In this document: one piece after another, positions 55,374 through 63,758 of the stretch
Layout of the letters: each line of letters begins with the position of its first letter
How positions within the stretch are numbered: the stretch's first letter is position 1
Assembly: GCF_013410455.1 (NCBI RefSeq)
Contig: NZ_JACCFW010000001.1
Coordinates: 512,929-576,928 of the forward strand
DNA length: 64,000 bases
DNA from: Allobranchiibius huperziae
GTDB lineage: Bacteria; Actinomycetota; Actinomycetes; Actinomycetales; Dermatophilaceae
Direction of reading: 5' to 3'
The notes under the pieces: model-generated
What the model saw: the letters and a program-made list of their open reading frames with translations, nothing else
The model's database searches: none
What the model was told of the DNA's origin: nothing
Program-made: the position numbers and the translations under genes

Positions 55374-55870
55374 GACTGGCTCTCCTGTTCGCTCAGGGCG
55401 GCGCGAAGTGTCGAAAGACCACGGGACGCACTGCTTTTCACGGTGCCGACACTGATCTGCAGCATGTCCGCGACATCCCGCTCGGACACGTCGGCGTAAT
55501 GGCGCAGGACGACGACCTCGCGCTCGCGAGGGGGCAGAAGACGCAGCAGCCGGATGACCTGGTCGCGGTCCTCGATCCAGCCACCGCCCACAGCCGGGGT
55601 CTCGTCGATCGAGCCGTCGTACGTCAGGACCTCCTTGTGGCTCCGGCGCCACCGGTCGGTGTTGATGTTGATCAGTACCCGACGGGTGTAGGCGAGGGGC
55701 TGACCGCCTCGACGCACCCGTCCCCACCGCAGATACACACGTTCCAGGGACTCCTGCACCATCTCCTCGGCACGATGCGAGTCGCCGCACAGCAGCCATG
55801 CGGTCCGCAGCAAACCCGGCGAGGAGACCCGGACGAACCGCTCGAACTCCTCGGTGTCAGCTGTGTTCAC
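55370..55870 (-). CDS. ECF sigma factor, SigE70-type family
   Basis: A 166-residue sigma-70-family factor with regions 2 and 4 only. Region 2 is EEFERFVRVSSPGLLRTAWLLCGDSHRAEEMVQESLERVYLRW; region 4 is LLRLLPPREREVVVLRHYADVSERDVADML with the recognition helix SVGTVKSSASRGLSTLR. It resembles the actinobacterial SigE (TIGR02983-like) group. GTG 55870 is chosen since AGGGAGG lies 8 bases upstream; in-frame ATG 55897 is possible. The downstream membrane protein overlaps it by 4 bases. GACAAT near 55900 may be its -10. Confidence 0.88.
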   Translation of the reverse strand: MNTADTEEFERFVRVSSPGLLRTAWLLCGDSHRAEEMVQESLERVYLRWGRVRRGGQPLAYTRRVLININTDRWRRSHKEVLTYDGSIDETPAVGGGWIEDRDQVIRLLRLLPPREREVVVLRHYADVSERDVADMLQISVGTVKSSASRGLSTLRAALSEQESQS

Positions 55871-55945
55871 AGCCACCCCCTCCCTGTGTGCATGCATTGT
55901 CCACGCACGCGACGCCCGAAAGGTTGAGTCGTTAGCGTGGCGGGC

Positions 55946-56761
55946 ATGACGTTCTCCATCGTTGGCCACGATCCGGCCACTGGCGACCTCGGTGTCGCGG
56001 TCGCATCCAAATTCCTGGGGGTCGGCGCCGCGGTGCCGGCCGCGCGCCTCGGGCAGGGTGCGATCGCCACGCAGTCCTTCGCCAACACCCTCTACAAGCG
56101 CGACGGGCTGGCGGCGCTCGCGGGCGGGGCCGACGCGGCCGCGACGCTGCGCTCGCTGACCGAGGCCGACGACCAGCGCGAGGAGCGGCAGGTCGGCATC
56201 GTCGACGCGGCCGGGCGCGCCGTCACCTTCACCGGCGAGGGGTGCAACGCCTGGGCGGGCGGAGTCGCGGGCGACGGGGTCGCGATCCAGGGCAACATCC
56301 TCACCGGCCCCGAGGTGGTCGAAGCGATGAGCGACGCGTGGATCGAGGGGGAGGGCCGGTCGCTCGCGCAGCGGCTCTACGCCGCGCTCGTGGCAGGGGA
56401 CGCCGCGGGCGGCGACCGTCGGGGGCGTCAGTCGGCGGCGCTCTACGTCGTCTCGCAGACCGGTGGCTACACCCCGGGTGACGACCTGGCGTACGACCTG
56501 CGCGTCGACGACCACCCCGACCCGGTGACGGAGCTCGGTCGGCTGCTCGACATCCACGACGTGCTGTTCAAGCCGCCCACCGACGAGGAGCTGCTGCCGC
56601 TCGCCGGCGAGCTCGCGCAGGAGGTGCGGTCGCGGCTCTTCACCCTCGGGTACGACGACCTGGACACCTGGGCGGGTGTGGAGAACCTCGAGCTGCGCCT
56701 GCGGGCGGGCCACATCGACACCACGGTGCTGCGCATCCTGCGTTCGCAGACCCCCGCCTGA
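55946..56761 (+). CDS. DUF1028 family (Ntn-hydrolase-like) protein
   Basis: A 271-residue protein. The first ~200 residues match DUF1028: TFSIVGHDPATGDLGVAVASKFLGVGAAVP, then ATQSFANTLYKRDGLAAL, GNILTGPEVV and ALYVVSQTGGYTPGDD. A C-terminal extension (PPTDEELLPLAGELAQEV...) is peptidoglycan-binding-like or unique. The family is thought to have an Ntn-hydrolase fold with unknown activity. ATG 55946 is chosen because TAGCGT ends 7 nt upstream (leaderless); GTG 55937 falls inside that hexamer. Confidence 0.85.
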   Translation: MTFSIVGHDPATGDLGVAVASKFLGVGAAVPAARLGQGAIATQSFANTLYKRDGLAALAGGADAAATLRSLTEADDQREERQVGIVDAAGRAVTFTGEGCNAWAGGVAGDGVAIQGNILTGPEVVEAMSDAWIEGEGRSLAQRLYAALVAGDAAGGDRRGRQSAALYVVSQTGGYTPGDDLAYDLRVDDHPDPVTELGRLLDIHDVLFKPPTDEELLPLAGELAQEVRSRLFTLGYDDLDTWAGVENLELRLRAGHIDTTVLRILRSQTPA

Positions 56762-56855
56762 CCCCGGCGCGCCCCGTCCGACCTCGGTCGGTGGTCGGGG
56801 TGGGGCGCGATACCGTGCACCGGCCCGCCCACCGCCCATGCACAGGGAGTCCTCG

Positions 56856-58892
56856 ATGCCGTACGACCGGCTGCTCGCGCCGCTCACGATCGGTGGCATC
56901 ACCCTGCCCAACCGGGTTGTGATGGGGTCCATGCACACCGGCATGGAGGACCGGGCCAAGCATTTCGGTGAGCTCGCGGAGTACTTCGCCGAACGCGCCC
57001 GCGGCGGGACCGGGTTGATGATCACCGGCGGTTTCGCGCCGGACACCACCGGCTGGCTGCTGCCCGCCGGGTCGCAGCTGACCTCCTCCCGTGCCGCCGA
57101 CAAGCACCGGGTCATCACCGATGCCGTCCACGAGGCGGGCGGGCGGATCGCGTTGCAGATCCTGCACGCCGGCCGCTACGGCTACCACCCGTTGGTGAAG
57201 TCGGCCAGCGCCGTCAAGTCGCCGATCAGCAGGTTCAAGCCGCGCGCCATGTCCGGCAGGGACGTCGAGCGCACCATCGGTCACTATGCCCGGGCGGCGC
57301 GCCTGGCCACGCAGGCCGGCTACGACGGCGTGGAGATCATGGGGTCGGAGGGCTACCTGATCAACCAGTTCCTCACTGCCCGCACCAACGGGCGCACCGA
57401 CCAGTGGGGCGGCATTGCGAGCAACCGGATGCGCTTCCCCGAGCAGGTCGTACGCCGGGTGCGCGAGTCCGTGGGGGAGGGCTTCCTGCTGATCTACCGC
57501 CAGTCGCTGCTCGACCTGGTCCCGGACGGGCAGTCCTGGGAGGAGACAGTCGAGCTCGCACAGCGCGTCGAGCAGGCGGGCGCGTCCGTCATCAACACCG
57601 GCATCGGCTGGCACGAGGCGCGCATCCCCACCATCGTCACGTCGGTGCCGCGGGCGGCGTTCGCGTCGGTGACCGGCAAGCTGCGCGAGCACGTCACCGT
57701 GCCGGTGATGGCCTCGAACCGGATCAACACCCCCGAGGTGGCCGAGCAGATCCTGGCCGACGGTCAGGCCGACCTGATCTCGATGGCGCGGCCCCTACTT
57801 GCGGATCCGCAGTTCGTGCGCAAGGCCGAGCAGGATCGCGCCGACGAGATCAACACCTGCATCGCCTGCAACCAGGCGTGCCTGGACCACACCTTCAAGA
57901 ACCAGCGCGCCAGCTGCCTGGTCAACCCGCGCGCAGGTCGCGAGACGACCCTGCGCCTGCTGCCGGTCGGCCCGCACGCCGCCCGCACGGTGGCGGTCGT
58001 CGGCGCAGGTCCGGCCGGACTCGCGGCGGCTGTGGCGAGCGCCGAACGCGGCCACCGCGTGACGCTGTTCGAGGAGCAGGACGAGATCGGCGGCCAGTTC
58101 CGATACGCCATGCGAATTCCCGGCAAGGAGGAGTTCGCCGAGACGCTGCGCTACTACACCCGGCGGATGCAGGTCCTGGGTGTCGAGGTCCGCACCGGCA
58201 CCCGCGTGGACGACGATCACCTGGCGGCGTACGACCACACGGTCGTCGCCACCGGTGTCACCCCGCGCGTCCCGCCGATCCCGGGGATCGAGCACCCCAA
58301 GGTCGTGATGTACGACGACCTGTTGAGCGGGCGCGCCACCGCCGGTGCCCGGGTCGCGGTGATCGGTGCCGGAGGCATCGGCTTCGACGTCAGCGAATAC
58401 CTGCTGCACGACCGCGACGAGACCGTGGAGCACTGGAAGGCGCGCTGGGGCGTCACGGATCCGCAGGAGTCGCGCGCCGGCCTCGGGCCCAAGCACGACG
58501 AGCCCCCGAAACGCACCGTCCACCTGCTGCAGCGCAGACCGGCGCCGCTCGGCAAGGGGCTGGGCAAGACCAGCGGCTGGGTGCACCGCCAGACCCTCAA
58601 GGACGGCGGTGTGGAGTTCATCGGCGGCGTCACCTACGACCTGATCGACGACGAGGGTCTGCACATCACGATCCGCTCCGGTGACGGCAAGGAGCCCGAT
58701 GCCGAGGCCGATTCCGAGCAGCGGCTGCTGCAGGTCGACACCGTGGTCATCTGCGCGGGTCAGGAGTCCGTGCGCGACCTGGCACGCCCCGACGACCCGT
58801 CGCGACACCTGGTGGGTGGCGCGGACGTGGCCGCCGAGGTCGACGCCAAGCGGGCGATCCGCCAGGCGACCGAGCTAGCGGCGAGCCTGTAG
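56856..58892 (+). CDS. NADPH-dependent 2,4-dienoyl-CoA reductase-type flavoenzyme (FadH-like)
   Basis: A 678-residue three-part enzyme. The N-terminal old-yellow-enzyme barrel (FMN) contains HAGRYG and GVEIMGSEGYLINQFL. A 4Fe-4S site follows as CIACNQACLD and CLVNP near residue 340. The C-terminal FAD/NADPH module begins VVGAGPAGLAAAVASAERGH (about residue 381), with a second dinucleotide loop VAVIGAGGIGFDVSEYLL. It fits bacterial FadH, needed for beta-oxidation of unsaturated fatty acids. ATG 56856 has AGGGAG six bases upstream. Confidence 0.92.
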   Translation: MPYDRLLAPLTIGGITLPNRVVMGSMHTGMEDRAKHFGELAEYFAERARGGTGLMITGGFAPDTTGWLLPAGSQLTSSRAADKHRVITDAVHEAGGRIALQILHAGRYGYHPLVKSASAVKSPISRFKPRAMSGRDVERTIGHYARAARLATQAGYDGVEIMGSEGYLINQFLTARTNGRTDQWGGIASNRMRFPEQVVRRVRESVGEGFLLIYRQSLLDLVPDGQSWEETVELAQRVEQAGASVINTGIGWHEARIPTIVTSVPRAAFASVTGKLREHVTVPVMASNRINTPEVAEQILADGQADLISMARPLLADPQFVRKAEQDRADEINTCIACNQACLDHTFKNQRASCLVNPRAGRETTLRLLPVGPHAARTVAVVGAGPAGLAAAVASAERGHRVTLFEEQDEIGGQFRYAMRIPGKEEFAETLRYYTRRMQVLGVEVRTGTRVDDDHLAAYDHTVVATGVTPRVPPIPGIEHPKVVMYDDLLSGRATAGARVAVIGAGGIGFDVSEYLLHDRDETVEHWKARWGVTDPQESRAGLGPKHDEPPKRTVHLLQRRPAPLGKGLGKTSGWVHRQTLKDGGVEFIGGVTYDLIDDEGLHITIRSGDGKEPDAEADSEQRLLQVDTVVICAGQESVRDLARPDDPSRHLVGGADVAAEVDAKRAIRQATELAASL

Positions 58893-58904
58893 CGACCGGC
58901 CGGC

Positions 58905-59210
58905 TCAGGGCGTGAACGTCGACATCACCTGGTGCTCGACCGCGGCGTACGCGCCGCCGGCCCGGCCGAGCGCGACGCTGATGTCCTCCAGGGTGGCGCG
59001 CACCTTCTCCTGCGCGACCTCCCACTCGTGGTGCAGCTGCACGTACTGACCGGCCGCCGCGCCCTTCCAGGTGCCCTGCAACGACTCCAGTTTGGTGCGC
59101 ATCGCGCCCATCGAGTCGTGGATCTGACCGGCGATCATCGCCACGTCCGCGCCGTGCTGCGACAACTGGCCGCTGTCGACGGCGAACGCGCCGTCTGCGT
59201 GCTGATGCAT
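58905..59210 (-). CDS. WXG100-family protein
   Basis: A 101-residue two-helix protein with a central WKG turn in place of WXG (LQGTWKGAAAGQYVQLHHEW, about residues 46-65), typical of ESAT-6-like substrates of type VII secretion. The last residues (YAAVEHQVMSTF) complete helix 2. No EccC, EccB or partner gene is nearby, so it is an orphan here. ATG 59210 has GGGAGGGA just upstream. It lies downstream of the htrA operon on the same strand, separated by two terminator hairpins. Confidence 0.85.
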   Translation of the reverse strand: MHQHADGAFAVDSGQLSQHGADVAMIAGQIHDSMGAMRTKLESLQGTWKGAAAGQYVQLHHEWEVAQEKVRATLEDISVALGRAGGAYAAVEHQVMSTFTP

Positions 59211-59321
59211 GGTCCCTCCCGGGTGTCGATCGGGCCGCTCGTACGGCGGTCCGCTGCACCGGACGCTACGCACGACGGGCGACCCGCCGCAGAAGTTGTG
59301 CACAGGGCCCGACATGACGCA

Positions 59322-59352
59322 GGAGGCTCCCGCCGCATCGGCGGGAGCCTCC
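59322..59352 (-). terminator. Second hairpin of a tandem terminator after htrA
   Basis: A perfect 14-bp stem (GGAGGCTCCCGCCG and complement) with a three-base loop, about 100 bases beyond the htrA stop. Confidence 0.75.
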
Positions 59353-59357
59353 CGGTC

Positions 59358-59385
59358 GGGCCCGGCCCCGTCACTGGCCGGGCCC
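59358..59385 (-). terminator. First hairpin of a tandem terminator after htrA
   Basis: A perfect 10-bp stem (GGGCCCGGCC and complement) with an eight-base loop, 63 bases beyond the htrA stop and just before a second hairpin. Confidence 0.75.
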
Positions 59386-59447
59386 ACCCCGTCAGGGTCG
59401 TCGCGTGAAGGAAGGGAGACTCCGCGTCGATGACCCCGTCACGTCAC

Positions 59448-60947
59448 TCAGTTCGAGGAAGCCTCCCCGAGGGTGACCGTGACCTTCTGCTGCTGGCCAC
59501 CGCGTACGACGGTCAGCACGACCTTCTGCCCGACGTTGCGGGCCCGGATGAAACCGACGAGCGAGTCGCTGCTCGCGACCTGCTGGCCGTCGACGTCGAT
59601 GATGTAGTCGCCCGGCTTCAGACCGGCCCGGCCGGCGGCACTACCGCTGTTGACGGACTTCACCTGAGCGGCAGCCTCGGTCGCACCGTTCAGGGTGGTG
59701 GTCCCGTCCTGGGCCATCACTCCGAGCTGGGCGTGGGTGGCCTTGCCGCTCTTGAGCAGCTGCCCGGTGATGTTCTTCACGACATCCACGGGGATAGCGA
59801 ACCCGATCCCGATGTTGCCCGACTGGGAGGAACCCGAGGACTGACCGAGAGTCGCGATCGAGGAGTTGATCCCGATCAGCTTGCCGCTGGCGCTCACCAG
59901 GGCGCCACCGGAGTTGCCCGGGTTGATGGCCGCGCTCGTCTGGATCGCGTTGGTGACCACCGGGAGCGTGGTCGCGGCGGAGTCTGACTCCGAGGTGTTC
60001 ACCGGCCGGTTGAGCGCGCTGATGATGCCGGTGGTGACCGTGCCCGAGAGTCCGAGCGGGTTGCCGACCGCCATCACCGGCTGACCCACGACGAGCGAGC
60101 CGGCGCTGCCGAGCGGCATGGGGGTGAGCGTGCTGGGCGGGTTCTTGAGCTTGATGACGGCCAGGTCGGTGCTGGCGTCGGTGCCGACGATGGAGGCGCC
60201 GTAGGTCTCGTTGTTGCTGAGTGTGACCTGGACCGTTCCCGAGTTCACGGCGGCGGACACCACGTGGTTGTTGGTCACGATGTCACCGCTCTTGTCCAGG
60301 ACGACACCGGAGCCCTGGTCGCCGCTGTTGCCCGAGCGCACCGTGATCGACACGACCGACGGGCTCACCTTGCTGGCGGTGCTGGTCCAGTTGACGGCGT
60401 TGTTGTTCTGGTAGTCGGCGGGGTTCAGCTTCACCGTGGCCGGGCTGGTGGCGCCGGCCGAGGTCGTGGACCCGTGGTCGGTGAGGGCGTAGGTGGTCCC
60501 CGATGCCAGCGCCGCGGCGAGGATCGCCGCGATGGGCACGGCGTACAACGTCGACCGGTTGCGACGCCGGGGGGCCACGGGGGCGGGGCCGAACGCGCTG
60601 CCGCCATGAGCGGACTGGTAGGCGTAAGGAGACCCCTGCGGACCCTGTGGACCCTGTGGACCCTGCTGGCTCTGCGCGGCGTACGCGCCCTGCGGATGCT
60701 GCCCCTGCGGATGCTGCCCCTGCGGGTGCTGCCCCTGCGGGTGCTGCCCCTGCGGGTGCTGCCCCTGCGGGTTCATCGGTTGGCCGTAGGGCTGCTGCGG
60801 ATAGATCGGCTGGGTGTGAGAAGGCCCGCCCGCGGAGCTGCCACCGGCCGGTGCCGAGCCGCCGGCACCCTGCGCCGGAGCGCCGGGGTCGGTGCGGTCC
60901 CGATCATCGAACTGATCGCTGTTTCCTGGGAATTGGTCCTGCGGCAT
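59448..60947 (-). CDS. HtrA/DegP-like membrane-anchored serine protease with PDZ domain
   Basis: A 499-residue protein. The cytoplasmic N-terminus (1-130) is Gln/Gly/Pro-rich with five HPQGQ-type repeats, followed by one membrane helix (134-156). The trypsin-like domain has the triad His228 (TNNHVV), Asp261 (STDLAV) and Ser346 (PGNSGGAL), and the PDZ domain is residues ~400-495. It is an envelope protease/chaperone. It is the third gene of response regulator-kinase-protease, 12 bases after the kinase, so probably a target and effector of that two-component system. Confidence 0.93.
   Translation of the reverse strand: MPQDQFPGNSDQFDDRDRTDPGAPAQGAGGSAPAGGSSAGGPSHTQPIYPQQPYGQPMNPQGQHPQGQHPQGQHPQGQHPQGQHPQGAYAAQSQQGPQGPQGPQGSPYAYQSAHGGSAFGPAPVAPRRRNRSTLYAVPIAAILAAALASGTTYALTDHGSTTSAGATSPATVKLNPADYQNNNAVNWTSTASKVSPSVVSITVRSGNSGDQGSGVVLDKSGDIVTNNHVVSAAVNSGTVQVTLSNNETYGASIVGTDASTDLAVIKLKNPPSTLTPMPLGSAGSLVVGQPVMAVGNPLGLSGTVTTGIISALNRPVNTSESDSAATTLPVVTNAIQTSAAINPGNSGGALVSASGKLIGINSSIATLGQSSGSSQSGNIGIGFAIPVDVVKNITGQLLKSGKATHAQLGVMAQDGTTTLNGATEAAAQVKSVNSGSAAGRAGLKPGDYIIDVDGQQVASSDSLVGFIRARNVGQKVVLTVVRGGQQQKVTVTLGEASSN
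60691..60765 (-). repeat. 15-bp tandem repeat in htrA (five units)
   Basis: Five in-frame 15-bp units of TGCGGATGCTGCCCC or its variant with GGGTG, encoding the HPQGQ repeats of the protease N-terminus. Shorter 9-bp units of a CCCTGTGGA type (GPQ repeats) lie nearby at about 60636-60665. This is a likely site of slipped-strand length variation. Confidence 0.85.
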
Positions 60948-60959
60948 ACGTGCTGCTCC

Positions 60960-62510
60960 TCAATCGGCGCGGATTCGATCTGCACCGAAGTCTTCGGTGG
61001 TCGACTGGGCCGGACCTTCGTCGTCACTGTGGGCCTGCTGTGCGATGGACGGTATCTGCACGGTGAACGTCGCGCCGCCGCCCGGTGTTTCCGAGAGGTC
61101 CACCGAGCCGCGGTGAGCGGCCACGATGGCCGACACGATCGCGAGACCCAGGCCACTGCCTCCGTGCGCGCTGTTGCGTGCGGCGTCGGCCCGGAAGAAG
61201 CGCTCGAAGACCCGCTCGCGCAGGTCCGTGCCGACCCCAGGACCATGATCGCGCACCACGACGTGTGCCGCTTCCTCCCGGAGCCCCACCATGACCTCGA
61301 TGTCGGTGCCCTCAGGGGTGTAGCGGACGGCGTTGGCGAGCAGATTGGTCAGCACCTGGCGCAGCCCCGCCTCGTCTCCGGAGACCATGGTGCTGCGCAG
61401 CGGCCCGCTCAGCCCGGTCATCCGCACCGTCCGGCCCGGCGCGCGGGCGCGGGTGTCCTGCACCGCGTCGGCGGCCAGCACCATCAGGTCGACCGGTGCG
61501 AAGGGGCGCGGCGGGTCGCCCGGCCCGCTGGGGTGCTCGTCGAGCCGGGTGAGGAGCAGCAGCTCATCGACCATCAGCCCGAGCCGGGTGGCCTCCTCCT
61601 CGATCCGGCGCATCGCCGAGGCGACGTCGTCGGTGCTGGTGACCGCGCCCATCCGGTAGAGCTCGGCGTAGCCGCGCACGGATGCCAGGGGGGTCCGCAG
61701 CTCGTGCGAGGCGTCGGCCACGAACCGGCGCATCCGCTCCTCGGACTCGCGCCGCGCGGCGAAGGACTCCTCGATCCGCGTCAGCATGCGGTTGAGGGAC
61801 TGCGCCAGGCCGGCGACCTCGTCGCGCGTGTTCTGCACGGGGATGCGCTGGGTCAGGTCACCGGCGGCGATGGCGCGCGCGGTGTCCTGGATACGGCGCA
61901 GCGGACGTAGCGCCCGGCGTACGGCGAACCACCCGAGCACTGCGCACGCCAGTAGGGCGATCAGTCCGGCCAGCGCGACGATCGCCGCGAGGCGGTCGAC
62001 GGTGTCGTGCACCCTGTCCTGGGAGAGCGCGACCGCGTACGGGATCGTGCGGCCACCCACGGTCGCGGTGCCCGCGACCACGCGCCACTGGGTGTCGGAC
62101 TGCAGGGAACCGACGGTGAACGGCCGCCCGGTGCGCACGCGGGGCGACCCCGGTTGCAGCTCGGGGAAGCGCGGCCGGTCGGTGCCGCTGCGGAAGTAGT
62201 CCTCCGAGGTGGTCGGAGTCCACTGCAGCCGTACGACGTAGCCGTTGCGGGAGGCGACCGCCGGACGTACCGGTGCGGTCGACTGTGGACGCGCGACGGC
62301 TGCGGCGACCAAGTCCCTCGCGGTCACCTGCAGCTCGGTGTCCTGCTGCTGCTGCAGGAAGGAGCGCAACTGGTAGGTGGCCGCGGCGCCCGTGACGACC
62401 AGAGCCGCCATCAGCAGCGCGACCAGCAGCGCGGCGAGGCGCAGCCGCAGGGGCAGTTCGTGCAGCTCGCGCACTGCCCGCCGGGTGAGGGAGGGGTGGC
62501 CGGACGTCAC
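60960..62510 (-). CDS. HAMP-domain sensor histidine kinase
   Basis: A 516-residue kinase. Two membrane helices (22-44 and 173-197) flank an extracellular sensor of ~125 residues. A HAMP domain follows (198-250), then the phosphoacceptor helix DASHELRTPLAS with His269. The ATPase domain carries the N box LLANAVRYTPEG, G1 DHGPGVG and G2 GGSGLGLAIV. The architecture matches actinobacterial TrcS/TcrY-type kinases. It lies 18 bases after the response-regulator gene, and the protease follows at 12 bases. It probably senses envelope stress. Confidence 0.93.
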   Translation of the reverse strand: MTSGHPSLTRRAVRELHELPLRLRLAALLVALLMAALVVTGAAATYQLRSFLQQQQDTELQVTARDLVAAAVARPQSTAPVRPAVASRNGYVVRLQWTPTTSEDYFRSGTDRPRFPELQPGSPRVRTGRPFTVGSLQSDTQWRVVAGTATVGGRTIPYAVALSQDRVHDTVDRLAAIVALAGLIALLACAVLGWFAVRRALRPLRRIQDTARAIAAGDLTQRIPVQNTRDEVAGLAQSLNRMLTRIEESFAARRESEERMRRFVADASHELRTPLASVRGYAELYRMGAVTSTDDVASAMRRIEEEATRLGLMVDELLLLTRLDEHPSGPGDPPRPFAPVDLMVLAADAVQDTRARAPGRTVRMTGLSGPLRSTMVSGDEAGLRQVLTNLLANAVRYTPEGTDIEVMVGLREEAAHVVVRDHGPGVGTDLRERVFERFFRADAARNSAHGGSGLGLAIVSAIVAAHRGSVDLSETPGGGATFTVQIPSIAQQAHSDDEGPAQSTTEDFGADRIRAD

Positions 62511-62528
62511 GCGCCGCTCACCCGTGCC

Positions 62529-63224
62529 TCATTCGCGGGGTGCGCGCAGGACGTAGCCGATGCCGCGCTTGGTGTGGATCAGCGGCGCCGCGTCGATGTC
62601 GATCTTGCGACGCAGGTAGGAGATGTAGCTCTCGACGATGCCCGGCTCACCGCGGAAGTCGTAGTCCCACACGTGGTCGAGGATCTGGGCCTTGGACAGC
62701 ACCCGTCCATTGTTCAGCATCAGGTAGCGCAGCAGCTTGAACTCGGTGGGGGAGACGTCGATGATCCGTCCGGCCCGGTTGACCTCGTGGGAGTCGTCGT
62801 CGAGTTCGAGGTCGGCCACCCGCAAGGCGGGGTTCTCTCGCTGCTCCACGCTCGTACGCCGCAGCACGGCGCGGATCCGTGCGACGACCTCCTCGAGGCT
62901 GAAGGGCTTGGTGACGTAGTCGTCACCGCCGACCGTGAGGCCCTTGACCTTGTCCTCCGTGGCGTCGCGCGCGGTGAGGAAGACGATCGGCATCTGCTTG
63001 CCGTGATCGCGCAGCTGGCGGGTGACGCTGAACCCGTCGAAGTCCGGCAGCATGACGTCGAGCACGGCGAGATCGACCTGTTGGGTGTTCGCGACCTGCA
63101 GCGCCTCGGCGCCGCTGGCCGCAGGAAATACCTCGAACCCGGCGAAACGCAGGCTCGTGCACAGCAACTCGCGGATGTTCAGCTCGTCCTCGGCGACGAG
63201 GAGGCGGGCTTCGGCTGTCGTCAT
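62529..63224 (-). CDS. OmpR-family response regulator
   Basis: A 231-residue regulator. The receiver domain has the acidic pair AEDE (residues 11-14), the phosphorylation site Asp56 in LAVLDVMLPDFDGF, and FLTARDA and KPFSLEE around the conserved Thr and Lys. The C-terminal winged helix contains EVNRAGRIIDVSPTEFKLLRYLM and ESYISYLRRKID. It closely resembles TrcR-type regulators and is the first gene of the regulator-kinase-protease operon, so it probably controls its own transcription. Confidence 0.94.
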   Translation of the reverse strand: MTTAEARLLVAEDELNIRELLCTSLRFAGFEVFPAASGAEALQVANTQQVDLAVLDVMLPDFDGFSVTRQLRDHGKQMPIVFLTARDATEDKVKGLTVGGDDYVTKPFSLEEVVARIRAVLRRTSVEQRENPALRVADLELDDDSHEVNRAGRIIDVSPTEFKLLRYLMLNNGRVLSKAQILDHVWDYDFRGEPGIVESYISYLRRKIDIDAAPLIHTKRGIGYVLRAPRE

Positions 63225-63302
63225 ACGCGCAGTATCAGGACCATCCCTGGACGTTACCTGAGAGTCGCTGGTGCGCGAGGTCCATGAGCGGCCGGGAAGA
63301 AA

Positions 63303-63334
63303 TACTTAGCACAAGTAATGAGTTAACCTAAGTA
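63303..63334. promoter_or_regulatory. Inverted repeat, probable MarR operator
   Basis: TACTTAG (63303-63309) and CTAAGTA (63328-63334) are perfect inverse copies flanking the presumed promoter. TAACCT ends 6 nt before ATG 63336 and could be the -10. This is a likely autoregulation site. Confidence 0.55.
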
Positions 63335-63335
63335 C

Positions 63336-63758
63336 ATGAAGCAACAGGACCGCCGTCGCCTGGCCGTCGAGTTGCGTTCCGTCTGTATGCGGATCAGCCG
63401 TCGCGCCCGTTTCGAGAACGTCGCGACGATCGCACCCCACCAGTTCTCGGTGCTCGCGAAGCTCGACTCCGGCAGTTCCACTCCGCGCACGCTCGCGGAG
63501 CTGGAGTGCGTGAGCGCGCCGTCGATGACCCGAACGCTCACCGGGCTGGAGCAGCTCGGCGCGCTGACCCGGGAGACCGACCCCCAGGACCGCCGCCGCG
63601 TCGTCGTGACGATCACCGATGCGGGTCGCGCCATGCTGCGCGAGGGTCGCCGGTCCCGTGACGAGTGGATGTTCGAACGCATCAGGTGTCTGAGCGATGA
63701 GGAGTGTGCAGTGTTGCGCGAGGCCCAGCGGATCCTGGACGGGGTGGTCGCTCGATGA
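63336..63758 (+). CDS. MarR-family transcriptional regulator
   Basis: A 140-residue winged-helix regulator. FSVLAKLDSGSSTPRTLAELECVSAPSMTRTLTGLEQLGAL is the helix-turn-helix, and the wing is RETDPQDRRRVVVTITDAGRAML, the standard MarR DxRR signature. Its stop overlaps the ATG of the MFS transporter (ATGA), so it is probably the repressor of that transporter. A perfect 7-bp inverted repeat in its promoter region is the likely binding site. Confidence 0.9.
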   Translation: MKQQDRRRLAVELRSVCMRISRRARFENVATIAPHQFSVLAKLDSGSSTPRTLAELECVSAPSMTRTLTGLEQLGALTRETDPQDRRRVVVTITDAGRAMLREGRRSRDEWMFERIRCLSDEECAVLREAQRILDGVVAR

